DNA from: Virgisporangium aliadipatigenens
Lineage (GTDB): Bacteria > Actinomycetota > Actinomycetes > Mycobacteriales > Micromonosporaceae
Assembly (NCBI RefSeq): GCF_016863615.1
Contig: NZ_BOPF01000025.1
Location: forward strand, 62,001 to 126,000
Direction: 5' to 3'
DNA: 64,000 bases
A program made the position numbers and the translations under genes. Positions within the stretch are counted from its first letter, which is position 1. Each line of letters opens with the position of its first letter. Under the pieces are notes generated by a model. It worked only from the letters and a program-made list of their open reading frames with translations, was not told the DNA's origin and ran no database searches. Shown in pieces: positions 26,247 through 34,784 of the stretch.

Positions 26247-27368
26247 TCAGACCGCGACGACGCGCTGGCGCTCGACGGGCCACCACGCGACGACGGGACG
26301 GTCGATGAGGGGCCCGGTCTCGACGGCGTCGATGCGGGCGCGTCCGACGACGCCGCCGCGGCCGAGCGAGAGCACGGCGGTGCGGTAGGCGCCCAGGTAG
26401 TCGAGGCCGCGCACGGTCGCGGCCACACAGTTCGCATTCGGGGGAACGGCGTCGGCGCCGGCGGCGATGCGCACGTCCTCGGGCCGCACGACGAGTGCGG
26501 ACGGCCCGCCCTCGGCCGCCCGCGCGGAGATGGTGTGCGGGTCGACGGCCCAGGTGCTGTCCTCCCACACGGCCTTGCCGCCGGCCGGTTCGGTGAGCGG
26601 GAAGACGTTCGAGTCGCCGAGGAAGCGTGCCGTGAAGAGCGTCTCCGGGGTCCGGTAGAGGGCCTCCGGGGTGCCGATCTGTTCGATGCGGCCGTTGTTG
26701 AACAGGGCGATGCGGTCGGAGAGGGTCATCGCCTCCTCCTGGTCGTGCGTGACGAAGACGAACGTCGTGCCGACCTCGCGGTGGATGCGCTGGATCTCCG
26801 CCTGGAGGGTGGCGCGCAGGTTGCGGTCCAGGGCGCCGAGCGGCTCGTCGAGCAGCAGGGCGTTGGGGCCGAACACGATCGCGCGGGCCAGCGCGACCCG
26901 CTGCTGCTGGCCACCGGAGAGCTGGGCCGGATAGGTGTCGTCCCGGCCGGTCAGCTGCACGAGCTTCAACACGTCCGCGACCTTGCGGGCGATCTCGGCC
27001 TTCGGCAGCCTGCGTTCGCGCAGGGGGTAGGCGACGTTCTGCGCGACGGTCATGTGCGGGAAGAGCGCGTAGTTCTGGAACAGCATGCCGAGGTTGCGCT
27101 TGTGCGGCGGAAGGGTGCTGACGTCGGTGCCGTTGAACGCGATCGCGCCGGCCGTCAGCGTCTCGAACCCGGCGATGAGGTTGAGCGTGGTCGTCTTGCC
27201 CGATCCGCTGGGCCCGAGCAGCGTCATGAACTCGCCGGGCTCGATGTCCAGGGAGACGCCGTCGACGGCCGGGGTGGCGAGGCCGTAGTCCTTGACGACG
27301 TTCGACAGAAGGATCCTCGTGCCGGTCGTCGTCGCAACGGACGCGGGAACCGTGGTGGTGGCGGACAT
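26247..27368 (-). CDS. ABC transporter ATP-binding protein, PotA-like
   Basis: A 373-residue importer ATPase with Walker A GPSGSGKTT, signature LSGGQQQRVALARAI, Walker B LLLDEPLGALDRN and H-loop [11 protein letters not shown]-terminal TOBE domain is recognisable in ALVVRPEDVRIAAG. The ATG at 27368 is 8 bp after the permease stop; longer upstream readings cross the permease gene in another frame. It energises the two neighbouring permeases. Confidence 0.92.
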   Translation of the reverse strand: MSATTTVPASVATTTGTRILLSNVVKDYGLATPAVDGVSLDIEPGEFMTLLGPSGSGKTTTLNLIAGFETLTAGAIAFNGTDVSTLPPHKRNLGMLFQNYALFPHMTVAQNVAYPLRERRLPKAEIARKVADVLKLVQLTGRDDTYPAQLSGGQQQRVALARAIVFGPNALLLDEPLGALDRNLRATLQAEIQRIHREVGTTFVFVTHDQEEAMTLSDRIALFNNGRIEQIGTPEALYRTPETLFTARFLGDSNVFPLTEPAGGKAVWEDSTWAVDPHTISARAAEGGPSALVVRPEDVRIAAGADAVPPNANCVAATVRGLDYLGAYRTAVLSLGRGGVVGRARIDAVETGPLIDRPVVAWWPVERQRVVAV

Positions 27369-27376
27369 GCGGGCTC

Positions 27377-28237
27377 CTAACGGGACTTCCTGCGGCCGCC
27401 GACGAACTGCACGAGGAGGCAGACGGCGGTGACGGCGGTGACCACGACGCTCGACGAGGCGGCGATCGTGGGGTCGATCTCGACGGTGACGCTGTTGTAC
27501 ATCTGCACCGGCAGCGTCTGAACGTCCGGCGAGCGCAGGAACAGCGCGATGACGACCTCGTCGAACGAGGTCACGAAGGCGAAGACGGCGCCCGTGACGA
27601 TGCCCCGCCCGATTAGCGGCATGGTGACGAACCAGAACGTCCGCAGCGGCGGCGCGCCGAGGGAGGCGGAGGCGCGCAGCAGTTTCGGGTCGAAGCCGCC
27701 CAGCGCGCCGGTCACCGACACCAGGACGAACGGCACCCCGATGGCGGCGTGCGCGAGCACGTAGCCGGCGAACGTTCCCACGAGTTGCCACTCGAGGAAG
27801 GAGATGTACACGGCGACGGCGATGACGACGGCCGGCGTGACCATCGAGATCATCAACATCGTCCGGGCGAACCGCGCCAGGCGGCCCCGGAGGTTGTGCA
27901 GCCCGAGCGCGGCGGCCGTGCCGACGACGGTGGCGAGCAGCGCCGCGAGGAACGCCACGACCACCGAGTTGCGCAGCGCGGAGAGCCAGACCGGGTTGGT
28001 GAAGAAGTTCTCGTAGAGGCGCAGCGAGAAGTCCTTCGGCGGGAACTGGAACGTCGACGCCGAGCTGAAGCTCATCGGGATGACGATCAGCGTGGGCAGG
28101 ATGAGGTACAGCGCGACGACGGTGCCGATGAGCTTGAGCCACCACGGGATCGCGTCGATCGCCCGGTCGCGGCGCCGCGTCGCGGGTGCGGCCGCCGGCG
28201 GGGTCGCGTCGGCGGGGCGGGTCACGGTCGCGGTCAT
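27377..28237 (-). CDS. ABC transporter permease, PotC-like
   Basis: A 286-residue permease with about six helices after an Ala/Pro/Arg-rich N-terminal tail. The EAA-type loop is ASASLGAPPLRTFWFVTMPLI. It begins with ATGA overlapping the PotB-like gene and forms the heterodimeric channel with it. The C-terminus is basic (VGGRRKSR). Confidence 0.9.
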   Translation of the reverse strand: MTATVTRPADATPPAAAPATRRRDRAIDAIPWWLKLIGTVVALYLILPTLIVIPMSFSSASTFQFPPKDFSLRLYENFFTNPVWLSALRNSVVVAFLAALLATVVGTAAALGLHNLRGRLARFARTMLMISMVTPAVVIAVAVYISFLEWQLVGTFAGYVLAHAAIGVPFVLVSVTGALGGFDPKLLRASASLGAPPLRTFWFVTMPLIGRGIVTGAVFAFVTSFDEVVIALFLRSPDVQTLPVQMYNSVTVEIDPTIAASSSVVVTAVTAVCLLVQFVGGRRKSR

Positions 28238-29109
28238 GAGCGGCCCTTCGTGGCGCTCGGTGCGTTGGTGGCCACGACGCCGATGGCGGAGATGGTGCCG
28301 CCGATGCGATTCGCCCAGGCGACCAGGATCAGGCTCACGACGAGCACGACGAACCCGAGCGCGCTGGCGCCCTCGAAGTCGAGCAGCTGGGTGGTGCGCT
28401 GGCCGAGCAGCTGCGCGACGAGCGACTGCTGCGGCGAGCCGACGAGCGCCGGCGTGACGTAGAACCCGAGGCTGAGCGTGAACACCAGGATCAGCCCGGA
28501 GACGACGCCCCCGCGCGACAGCGGCCAGTACACCCGCCAGAACGCCGCCACCGGGTGCGAGCCGAGCCCGCGGGCCGCCAGCAGCAGCCGCCGGTCGATG
28601 GCGCCCAGCGCGCTGAACAGCGGCAGCACCATGAACGGCAGCAGCACCTGGCTCATCGCGACGGCCACGCCGGCGACCGACTCGTACAGGACGAGGTCGA
28701 GGCCGAAGAGCTTGAACAAGACGTTCACCGGGCCGTGGCGCTCCAGGATGATTATCCACGCGAAGTTGCGCGCCATCACCGAGGTCCAGAACGGGATCAG
28801 CACGACGACCATCAGGATTCCGCGCACCCGCGGGCCGACCCGGGTCATCAGGTACGCATACGGATATCCGAGCACGAACGTGATGACCGTGACGACCGCC
28901 GCCGTGAGCGCGGTGCGGATGAGCACGGTGAGCGTGACGCCGTCGGTGAACAGCGCCTCGTAGTGCGCGAACGTGAAGGACGGGGTTCCGACGCTTCGGC
29001 TGACGCTGCGGCCGAGCGGCACGAGCAGGATGGCGGTGAGCAGTACGAGCGCGGGCGCCACGAGCAGCCATTGTGGGCTCGGGGCGCGGCGCCGCACGGT
29101 TCCTGGCAT
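28234..29109 (-). CDS. ABC transporter permease, PotB-like
   Basis: A 291-residue permease. The coupling loop reads LLLAARGLGSHPVAAFWRVYWPLS, and the central segments include MTRVGPRVRGILMVVVLIPFWTS, typical of spermidine/putrescine-type PotB proteins. The ATG at 29109 is chosen because a proper basic N-terminus and first helix follow and GGAG lies about 12 bp before; further upstream reading runs into the divergent control region. It is the first gene of the minus arm of the catabolic regulon. Confidence 0.88.
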   Translation of the reverse strand: MPGTVRRRAPSPQWLLVAPALVLLTAILLVPLGRSVSRSVGTPSFTFAHYEALFTDGVTLTVLIRTALTAAVVTVITFVLGYPYAYLMTRVGPRVRGILMVVVLIPFWTSVMARNFAWIIILERHGPVNVLFKLFGLDLVLYESVAGVAVAMSQVLLPFMVLPLFSALGAIDRRLLLAARGLGSHPVAAFWRVYWPLSRGGVVSGLILVFTLSLGFYVTPALVGSPQQSLVAQLLGQRTTQLLDFEGASALGFVVLVVSLILVAWANRIGGTISAIGVVATNAPSATKGRS

Positions 29110-29312
29110 GGGATGTCCGTCTCCGCCCGCTGGGGGCGGGCTGACCGGGTGTGGCTGGGCTGCCAGTAGAGCAGCCGGATGTTCATCATGCAACCACTGC
29201 GATCGCATCCCGAACAAACTTTTCGCAATCCAGCTCGGGGCTATGGACATCCGCGAGAACGCGTCCGTATGTTGAACTTCCGTTACGCCATACGAACATC
29301 TGGAGCGCGCTG
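29110..29312. promoter_or_regulatory. Divergent control region of the catabolic regulon
   Basis: These 203 bp separate the minus arm (importer, IclR, cyclase) from the plus arm (seven enzymes). They are noticeably richer in A+T than their surroundings, with AACAAACTTTTCGCAATCC near 29215. An inverted repeat CGTATG...CATACG sits near 29268-29296, about 20-45 bp before the plus-strand ATG. IclR regulators bind short palindromes in such gaps, so this is the likely operator (inference). Confidence 0.5.
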
Positions 29313-30209
29313 ATGGTGACCCCCGCACTGCTGAAGGTCCTGGAGGGAACGGTCGACCTCCACTGCCACTCCGGGCCCAGCCCGTTCCCGCGCCGGTTCG
29401 ACCACGTCGAGGCCTCGCACGACGGCGCCCGCATCGGCATGCGCGCCATCCTCTGCAAGTCCCACCATCACAACACCGTCATGGACCTGCTCGCGATGCG
29501 AACGCCGTTGAAGGACGCGCCCACGCCGATGTTCGGCGGCGTCGCGCTCAACTCCGAGGTCGGCGGCATCAACCCGTCCGCCGCGGCGGTCGCGATCAAC
29601 ATGGGCGGAAAGTGCATCTTCTTCCCGACCGTCTCGGCCGGCCAGCACATCGCGGCGCACAGCCACGACGACGGGTTCCCGCACGCGACCGGTGAGCTCT
29701 ACGAGAAGGAGGTCTCCGTCTTCGACGCCACCGGCGAGATCTCCGAAGAGACCGATCTCGTCACCCGGCTGGTCGCCGACGCCGACATCCTGATGACCGG
29801 TGGGCATCTGGACGCCGAGTCGATGAAGGCGCTGTTCCGCACGGCGAGCGGCAACGGCGTGCGCCGCCTGCTCATCCACCACCCGGACTTCATCGTCAAC
29901 GCGGGTCCCGCCGACATCGAGGAGATGGTGGGACTCGGCGCGTTCGTCGAGCACGAGCTGTCCATGTACCACCCCGAGGTCAAGGGCCCGCAGTGGCCGA
30001 TCACGCGCCTCGTGGAGTGGATCGAACGGGTCGGCCCCGAGCACACCGTCATCGACTCCGACCTCGGCCAGGTGGGCAATCCGCTGCCCGTCGACGCCTA
30101 CATCCTGCTCATCGGGCAGCTCCTCGACCACGGGGTGAAGGAGGCCGACGTGCGCCAGATGATCTGCCGCAACACGGCGTTCCTGCTCGGCCTGGAAGAA
30201 ACGAACTGA
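29313..30209 (+). CDS. DUF6282 family protein (amidohydrolase-like metal-dependent enzyme)
   Basis: A 298-residue cytosolic protein. The start TVDLHCHSGPSPFPRRFDH places an HxH metal motif at about residues 17-19. Later histidines occur in CKSHHHNTVMD, LIHHPDF and FVEHELSMYHPE, and an aspartate in TVIDSDLGQVGNP, which is the ligand order of an amidohydrolase/PTE-like barrel. The reaction is unknown. It opens a seven-gene operon and overlaps the next gene (TGATG). Confidence 0.75.
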   Translation: MVTPALLKVLEGTVDLHCHSGPSPFPRRFDHVEASHDGARIGMRAILCKSHHHNTVMDLLAMRTPLKDAPTPMFGGVALNSEVGGINPSAAAVAINMGGKCIFFPTVSAGQHIAAHSHDDGFPHATGELYEKEVSVFDATGEISEETDLVTRLVADADILMTGGHLDAESMKALFRTASGNGVRRLLIHHPDFIVNAGPADIEEMVGLGAFVEHELSMYHPEVKGPQWPITRLVEWIERVGPEHTVIDSDLGQVGNPLPVDAYILLIGQLLDHGVKEADVRQMICRNTAFLLGLEETN

Positions 30210-31150
30210 TGCGCCGCGCCGAGAGAATCATCATCACCACGGCGGTCACCGGCTCGGTCAACGTGCCCTCGCAGAGCCCGTACCTGCCGGTGACCCCCGA
30301 CGAGGTGGTGGCGGCCGCGCTCGGCGCGATCGAAGCCGGTTCGGCCGTGGTGCACCTGCACGCGCGGCACCCGGACGGCCGGCCGGCCTGGGAGCCGGAG
30401 GTCTTCGAGGAGATCGTTCCGCGCATCACCGCGGCGACCGACGCCGTCATCAACATCACCACCGGCGGCTCGTCGCAGATGACGATGGAGCAGCGCCTCG
30501 CCGGCGCGATGCGGTTCGAGCCCGAACTGGCCTCGATGAACATGGGCACGATGAACTTCGTCTACTCCGGCATCGCCGACCGGGTGACGCAGTGGAAGCA
30601 CGACTGGGAGAAGCCGTACGTGCGCAACACGTACAGCCACCCGTTCGTCAACACGTTCGACCGCATCGAGCACACGCTGCGCACGCTCGGCGCGCGCGGC
30701 ACCCGCTTCGAGTACGAGTGCTACGACATCGGGCACCTGTACTCGCTCGCGCACTTCGTCGACAAGGGCCTCGCGCGGCCGCCGCTGCTGATCCAGGGAG
30801 TGTTCGGGATCCTCGGCGGCATCGGGGCCGACCACGAGAACCTCGAACACATGGTGCGCATCGCGGACAAGCTGTTCGGGGACGACTACTCGTTCTCGGC
30901 CTTCGCCGCCGGGCGGGACCAGATGGCGTTCGCGACGCACAGCGCCTGGCTCGGCGGGCATGTGCGGGTGGGTCTGGAGGACAGCCTCTGGATCGGCAAG
31001 GGGCGCCTCGCCGAGAGCAACGCCCAGCAGGTCCACAAGATCCGCGCCGTGCTCGAGGACCTCGGCAAGGAGATCGCCACCCCCGCCGACGCGCGTGCCG
31101 CCCTGGCGCTGCGCGGCGCGGGCATTCCCGAAGGGAGCACCCCCGCATGA
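30209..31150 (+). CDS. 3-keto-5-aminohexanoate-cleavage-type lyase (BKACE family)
   Basis: A 313-residue beta-keto acid cleavage enzyme. The zinc motif HLHAR lies at residues 49-53, with ITTAVTGSV at the N-terminus, TTGGSSQM for carboxylate binding and FEYECYDIGHL carrying a further ligand-side glutamate. BKACE enzymes exchange a beta-keto acid with acetyl-CoA to give acetoacetate and a new acyl-CoA. The length and motifs are normal. It is overlapped by 4 bp by the cupin gene, so it is part of a committed pathway. Confidence 0.9.
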   Translation: MRRAERIIITTAVTGSVNVPSQSPYLPVTPDEVVAAALGAIEAGSAVVHLHARHPDGRPAWEPEVFEEIVPRITAATDAVINITTGGSSQMTMEQRLAGAMRFEPELASMNMGTMNFVYSGIADRVTQWKHDWEKPYVRNTYSHPFVNTFDRIEHTLRTLGARGTRFEYECYDIGHLYSLAHFVDKGLARPPLLIQGVFGILGGIGADHENLEHMVRIADKLFGDDYSFSAFAAGRDQMAFATHSAWLGGHVRVGLEDSLWIGKGRLAESNAQQVHKIRAVLEDLGKEIATPADARAALALRGAGIPEGSTPA

Positions 31151-32049
31151 CCACGTACGCGGCGGACGACATCCGTTCGCAGCTCGCCACCGCACGTCCC
31201 GCCGTGAGCGCCACGACCCCGATCCGGCCCGCGCAGTGGATCGAGTTCCTGACGCACGAGCCCACCGAGGTCGCCCCGAACGGCAGCCGCACCTGGATCG
31301 CCCGCGCCGCCAACCTGGTCATCGCCTACACCGAGGCCAAGGCGGGCGACGTGTTCGCGCGCGAGGACCAGCCCGACGAGTACGCCGTCCTGATGTACTC
31401 GCAGAGCGCTTCCGTGACGGTGAAGGCCGACGACGAGGTCGCCGTCGCGGAGGAGGCCTTCGTCGTCGTGCCGCCGGGGGACAGCGCGGTCCGGGCCGAC
31501 ACCGACGGCATCCTCATCCGGCTCTTCTCCGCCGAGGCGCCGGACCTGCGCGCGAAGGCGCTCAACGCGAAGGCCTACGAGGAGCCGGACCAGCGCGCCG
31601 CGCCGCTGGTCCCGTGGCCCGACCCGGTCGGTGGCTTCCGGCTGCGCGTCTACCGCCTCAAGGACTTTCCCGTCGTCGAGGGCCGCTTCGGGCGCATCTT
31701 CCGCACCACCAACCTGATGGTGAACTTCCTCGCCGAGGAGCCGAAGCCGCGCGACGAGCGGAAGCTGTCGCCGCACCACCACGACGACTTCGAGCAGATC
31801 TCGCTGGCCGTCAAGGGCCGGTTCGTGCACCACATCCGCTATCCGTGGGGCCCGGACTCGACCCGCTGGCGCCCGGACGAGCACCGCGAGATCGCCACGC
31901 CGTCGATCTGCGTCATCCCGCCGCCGACCGTGCACACCACCCAGGGCGTCGGGGCGCACCAGCAGCTGATCGACATCTTCGGGCCGCCGCGGGTGGACTT
32001 CTCCGACGCCGGCTGGGTCGTCAACGCCGCAGACTACCCCGCCCGATGA
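31147..32049 (+). CDS. Bicupin protein of unknown reaction
   Basis: A 300-residue double cupin. The first barrel (DQPDEYAVLMYSQSASVTVK, FVVVPPGDSAVRA) has lost the metal histidines. The second has a metal site HHHDDFEQISLAVKGRFVHH and a late PPTVHTTQG. A metal-dependent isomerase, dioxygenase or lyase role is possible, and nothing in the sequence chooses between these. It is translationally coupled on both sides (ATGA). Confidence 0.75.
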   Translation: MTTYAADDIRSQLATARPAVSATTPIRPAQWIEFLTHEPTEVAPNGSRTWIARAANLVIAYTEAKAGDVFAREDQPDEYAVLMYSQSASVTVKADDEVAVAEEAFVVVPPGDSAVRADTDGILIRLFSAEAPDLRAKALNAKAYEEPDQRAAPLVPWPDPVGGFRLRVYRLKDFPVVEGRFGRIFRTTNLMVNFLAEEPKPRDERKLSPHHHDDFEQISLAVKGRFVHHIRYPWGPDSTRWRPDEHREIATPSICVIPPPTVHTTQGVGAHQQLIDIFGPPRVDFSDAGWVVNAADYPAR

Positions 32050-32831
32050 CGTCGCTGTCCGGGGGGCTCTTTCGGGCCGCGCTGGATCGCGGGATCGCCC
32101 TGGGGACCTGGATCAAGATTCCCGCTGTCGAGATCGTGGAACTGGTCGCCCTGGCCGGGTTCGACTTCGTCGTCATCGACCTCGAACACTCGCCGATCGG
32201 CGTGGAGACGGCGTACCGCCTCATCGGCACGGCGCGGCTCTCCGGCGTCGCCCCGATCGTGCGAGTGCCCACTGTGGACGGTGGCCTCGTCGGCCGGATC
32301 CTCGACGCCGGCGCGGAGGGCATCATGGTGCCGCACGTCGACACCGTCGCCGACGCGAAGGCGGCCGTGTCCGCCGTGCGCTTCCCGCCGCTCGGCGCGC
32401 GCGGCGTCGGTTCGACCAGCCGCGCGGGCCTGTGGGGCGCCATGCCGCGCGCGGAATACCTGCGCCGGGGCCAGGAGGAGGTGGTGCTCATCGCGCAGTT
32501 GGAGAGCGCCGCGGCCTGTCGCGACGCCGGTGCGATCGGATCGGTCGAGGGCGTGGACGCACTGCTCGTCGGCGCCGCCGACCTCGCGGTCAGCGAGGGC
32601 GGGGTGGAGTCCGACCCCGAGATCGTCGCCCTGATCGCGCTCGCCGTGTCGCAGTCTCTTTCCGTGGGAACGCCCATCGGCAACGCGGGCGGACCCGGCA
32701 GCGCCGCCGTGCGGGCGTCCGTCGACGCCGGCTTCACCTTCACCATGCTCAGCAACGACGCGAGCCTGTTCGGAGCGGCGGCCCGCGCCGCCGTCGAAGC
32801 GGCCAGAACCGTTACAGCGAAAGGCAACTGA
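32046..32831 (+). CDS. HpcH/HpaI-family aldolase
   Basis: A 261-residue class II aldolase. LGTWIKIPAVEIVELVALAGFD and VVIDLEHSP hold the first conserved residues; IVRVP, AEGIMVPHVDT, VLIAQLESA and GVDALLVGAADLAVSEG complete the barrel. Such enzymes split 2-keto-4-hydroxy acids into pyruvate or glyoxylate plus an aldehyde. The typical metal-site glutamate (QLES) and aspartate (AADLA) are present. The aldehyde product could feed the downstream dehydrogenases. Confidence 0.87.
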   Translation: MTSLSGGLFRAALDRGIALGTWIKIPAVEIVELVALAGFDFVVIDLEHSPIGVETAYRLIGTARLSGVAPIVRVPTVDGGLVGRILDAGAEGIMVPHVDTVADAKAAVSAVRFPPLGARGVGSTSRAGLWGAMPRAEYLRRGQEEVVLIAQLESAAACRDAGAIGSVEGVDALLVGAADLAVSEGGVESDPEIVALIALAVSQSLSVGTPIGNAGGPGSAAVRASVDAGFTFTMLSNDASLFGAAARAAVEAARTVTAKGN

Positions 32832-32833
32832 TC

Positions 32834-33595
32834 ATGTCCGCAACACCGCCGCTGGCCGGCAAGGTCGTGCTCCTCGTCGGGGCGAGCGTGGGGATCGGCG
32901 CCGACGCCGCGCGGGTGCTCGCCGGGGACGGCGCGTCGCTGATGCTCGTGGCGCGCCGCGAGGGACCCCTCGCCGAGGTGGCCGCCGCCCTGGAGAAGGA
33001 GGGCCACGAGGTCGCCTACACCACCGGAGACGTGTCGAACGCCGCCGACGTCGCGCGCTTCGTGCAGTCCACAGTGGAGCGTTTCGGGCGGCTCGACGGC
33101 GCGTTCAACAACGCCGCCATGACCCAGGCGGGGCACCTCGACGCGGTGTCCGAGGAGGACTTCGACCGCATCGTGGCCGTCAACGTCAAGGGCACCTGGC
33201 TGTGCATCCGCGAACAGGCCCGGGTGATGCGGGCCCAGGGCTCCGGCGCGATCGTCAACGTCAGCAGCATCGGCGGGCTGCGCGGCAGTTCCGGGATGGG
33301 CGCGTACCAGGCGACCAAGCACGCCGTCATCGGGCTGACCCGCACGGCCGCGCACGATCTCGGGCCCGCCGGCATCCGCGTGAACGTCATCGCCCCCGGC
33401 CCGACCGAGTCCCCGATGCTGGAGCAGACCCGCATCAACATTCCCGGCGGCGTCGAGACCCGCATCGCCGCGACGCCGCTGCGCAAGGCGGGCACCGGGG
33501 CCGAGGTGGGCAACGTCGTGTCGTTCCTGCTGAGCGACCGGGCGAGCCACCTCAGCGGCGTGATCCTGCCGGTGGACGGTGGTTTCCTTGCCTGA
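32834..33595 (+). CDS. Short-chain dehydrogenase/reductase
   Basis: A 253-residue classical SDR. The cofactor motif GASVGIGADA, NNAAM, catalytic serine in VNVSSIGGL and YQATK (Tyr-x3-Lys) are visible, and ARR after the second strand suggests NADP(H). It oxidises or reduces a hydroxyl/keto group of the pathway intermediate. It lies 2 bp after the aldolase stop and overlaps the alcohol dehydrogenase gene by 17 bp. Confidence 0.9.
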   Translation: MSATPPLAGKVVLLVGASVGIGADAARVLAGDGASLMLVARREGPLAEVAAALEKEGHEVAYTTGDVSNAADVARFVQSTVERFGRLDGAFNNAAMTQAGHLDAVSEEDFDRIVAVNVKGTWLCIREQARVMRAQGSGAIVNVSSIGGLRGSSGMGAYQATKHAVIGLTRTAAHDLGPAGIRVNVIAPGPTESPMLEQTRINIPGGVETRIAATPLRKAGTGAEVGNVVSFLLSDRASHLSGVILPVDGGFLA

Positions 33596-34784
33596 GTCGG
33601 GCACGCTCCGGCTCCCGCCACGGGTGCACTTCGGCTACGGAAGCCGCCTCCTGCTGCCGGAGATCGTGGCGCCGCACGGCAAGCGGGTCCTGGCGATCGT
33701 GGACCCCTTCCTGTTGAGCACGCCCTTCCACGACGAACTGCTCGACGGGCTCCGGGGCCTCGACGTGCGGGTGCACTCCGACATCACACCGGAGCTGCCC
33801 GTCGACACGCTCGACGCGGCCGGCGCGATCGCCCGCGAACACGGCACCGACGTCATCGTCGCCGTCGGCGGCGGGAGCGCGCTGGACGCCGCCAAGCTCG
33901 TGGCGCTGCTCGCCGCGCACGGCGGTCCGCTGCGCCGCTACTACGGCGAGAACCTCGTCCCCGGGCCGGTCCTGCCCGTCGTGGCCCTCCCGACGACGGC
34001 CGGCACCGGTTCGGAGGTGACGCCCGTGGCCGTCGTCTCGGATCCCGAACGGGAGCTGAAGGTCGGCATCTCCAGCCCGTTCCTGGTACCGGCGGCGGCA
34101 CTCGTCGACCCGGAGCTGACCCTCGGCGGCCCGCCCCGGGTCACCGCCTACTCCGGCATCGACGCGCTCGTGCACGCCGTCGAGTCCTACACCGCCCGCG
34201 CGTTCGACCACGACCCGGCGGCGCCGCTGCCCGTGTTCACCGGCCGCAACGCGCTGACCGGACCGGTGTCGCTGCTGGCCGCCCGGCACCTGGGCCCGTG
34301 GCTGCCGGTCGCCGTCGCCTCGCCCGGTGACCGGCAGGCCCGCGCGGAGGTGGCGAAGGGCGCGCTGCTGGCCGGGATCGCGTTCGGCTCGACGGGAACG
34401 CACCTGTGCCACGCCCTGCAGTACCCGATCGGCGCGCTCACCGGCACCCCGCACGGCCTCGGCACCGGTCTGCTGCTGCCGTACGTCCTGGACGCCGTCC
34501 GCGCCGACGGGGAGACGGCCGCGCGCATCGCCGAACTCGGCGCCGCGCTCCAGGGCACCGCGGTGTCCACAGTGGACGACACCATCGCGCGGGTCGTCGA
34601 CATCAACCGGGCGATCGGGGTCCCCGCGTCGCTGGCGGACATCGGCGTGCGGCGCGAGGACCTGCCGCGCGTCGCCGATCTCGCGCTCGGCGTGCGGCGG
34701 CTGGTCGGGATCGCCCCGATCGAGGCGTCCCGGGACGCGTTGCTGCACATCCTCGAATCCGCGTATCAAGGGGTGGTTCGATGA
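33579..34784 (+). CDS. Iron-containing (group III) alcohol dehydrogenase
   Basis: A 401-residue dehydrogenase. NAD-binding GGGSALDAAK and LPTTAGTGSEVTP are clear, and the metal ligands fit an Asp before PELT (VDPELT), GIDALVHAVES and the later histidines in LCHALQYPIG and TGTPHGLGTG. Substrates are simple alcohols, hydroxy acids or maleylacetate; none can be chosen. The GTG at 33579 overlaps the SDR gene; a TTG at 33588 is an alternative. It is coupled to the aldehyde dehydrogenase (ATGA). Confidence 0.88.
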   Translation: MVSLPESGTLRLPPRVHFGYGSRLLLPEIVAPHGKRVLAIVDPFLLSTPFHDELLDGLRGLDVRVHSDITPELPVDTLDAAGAIAREHGTDVIVAVGGGSALDAAKLVALLAAHGGPLRRYYGENLVPGPVLPVVALPTTAGTGSEVTPVAVVSDPERELKVGISSPFLVPAAALVDPELTLGGPPRVTAYSGIDALVHAVESYTARAFDHDPAAPLPVFTGRNALTGPVSLLAARHLGPWLPVAVASPGDRQARAEVAKGALLAGIAFGSTGTHLCHALQYPIGALTGTPHGLGTGLLLPYVLDAVRADGETAARIAELGAALQGTAVSTVDDTIARVVDINRAIGVPASLADIGVRREDLPRVADLALGVRRLVGIAPIEASRDALLHILESAYQGVVR

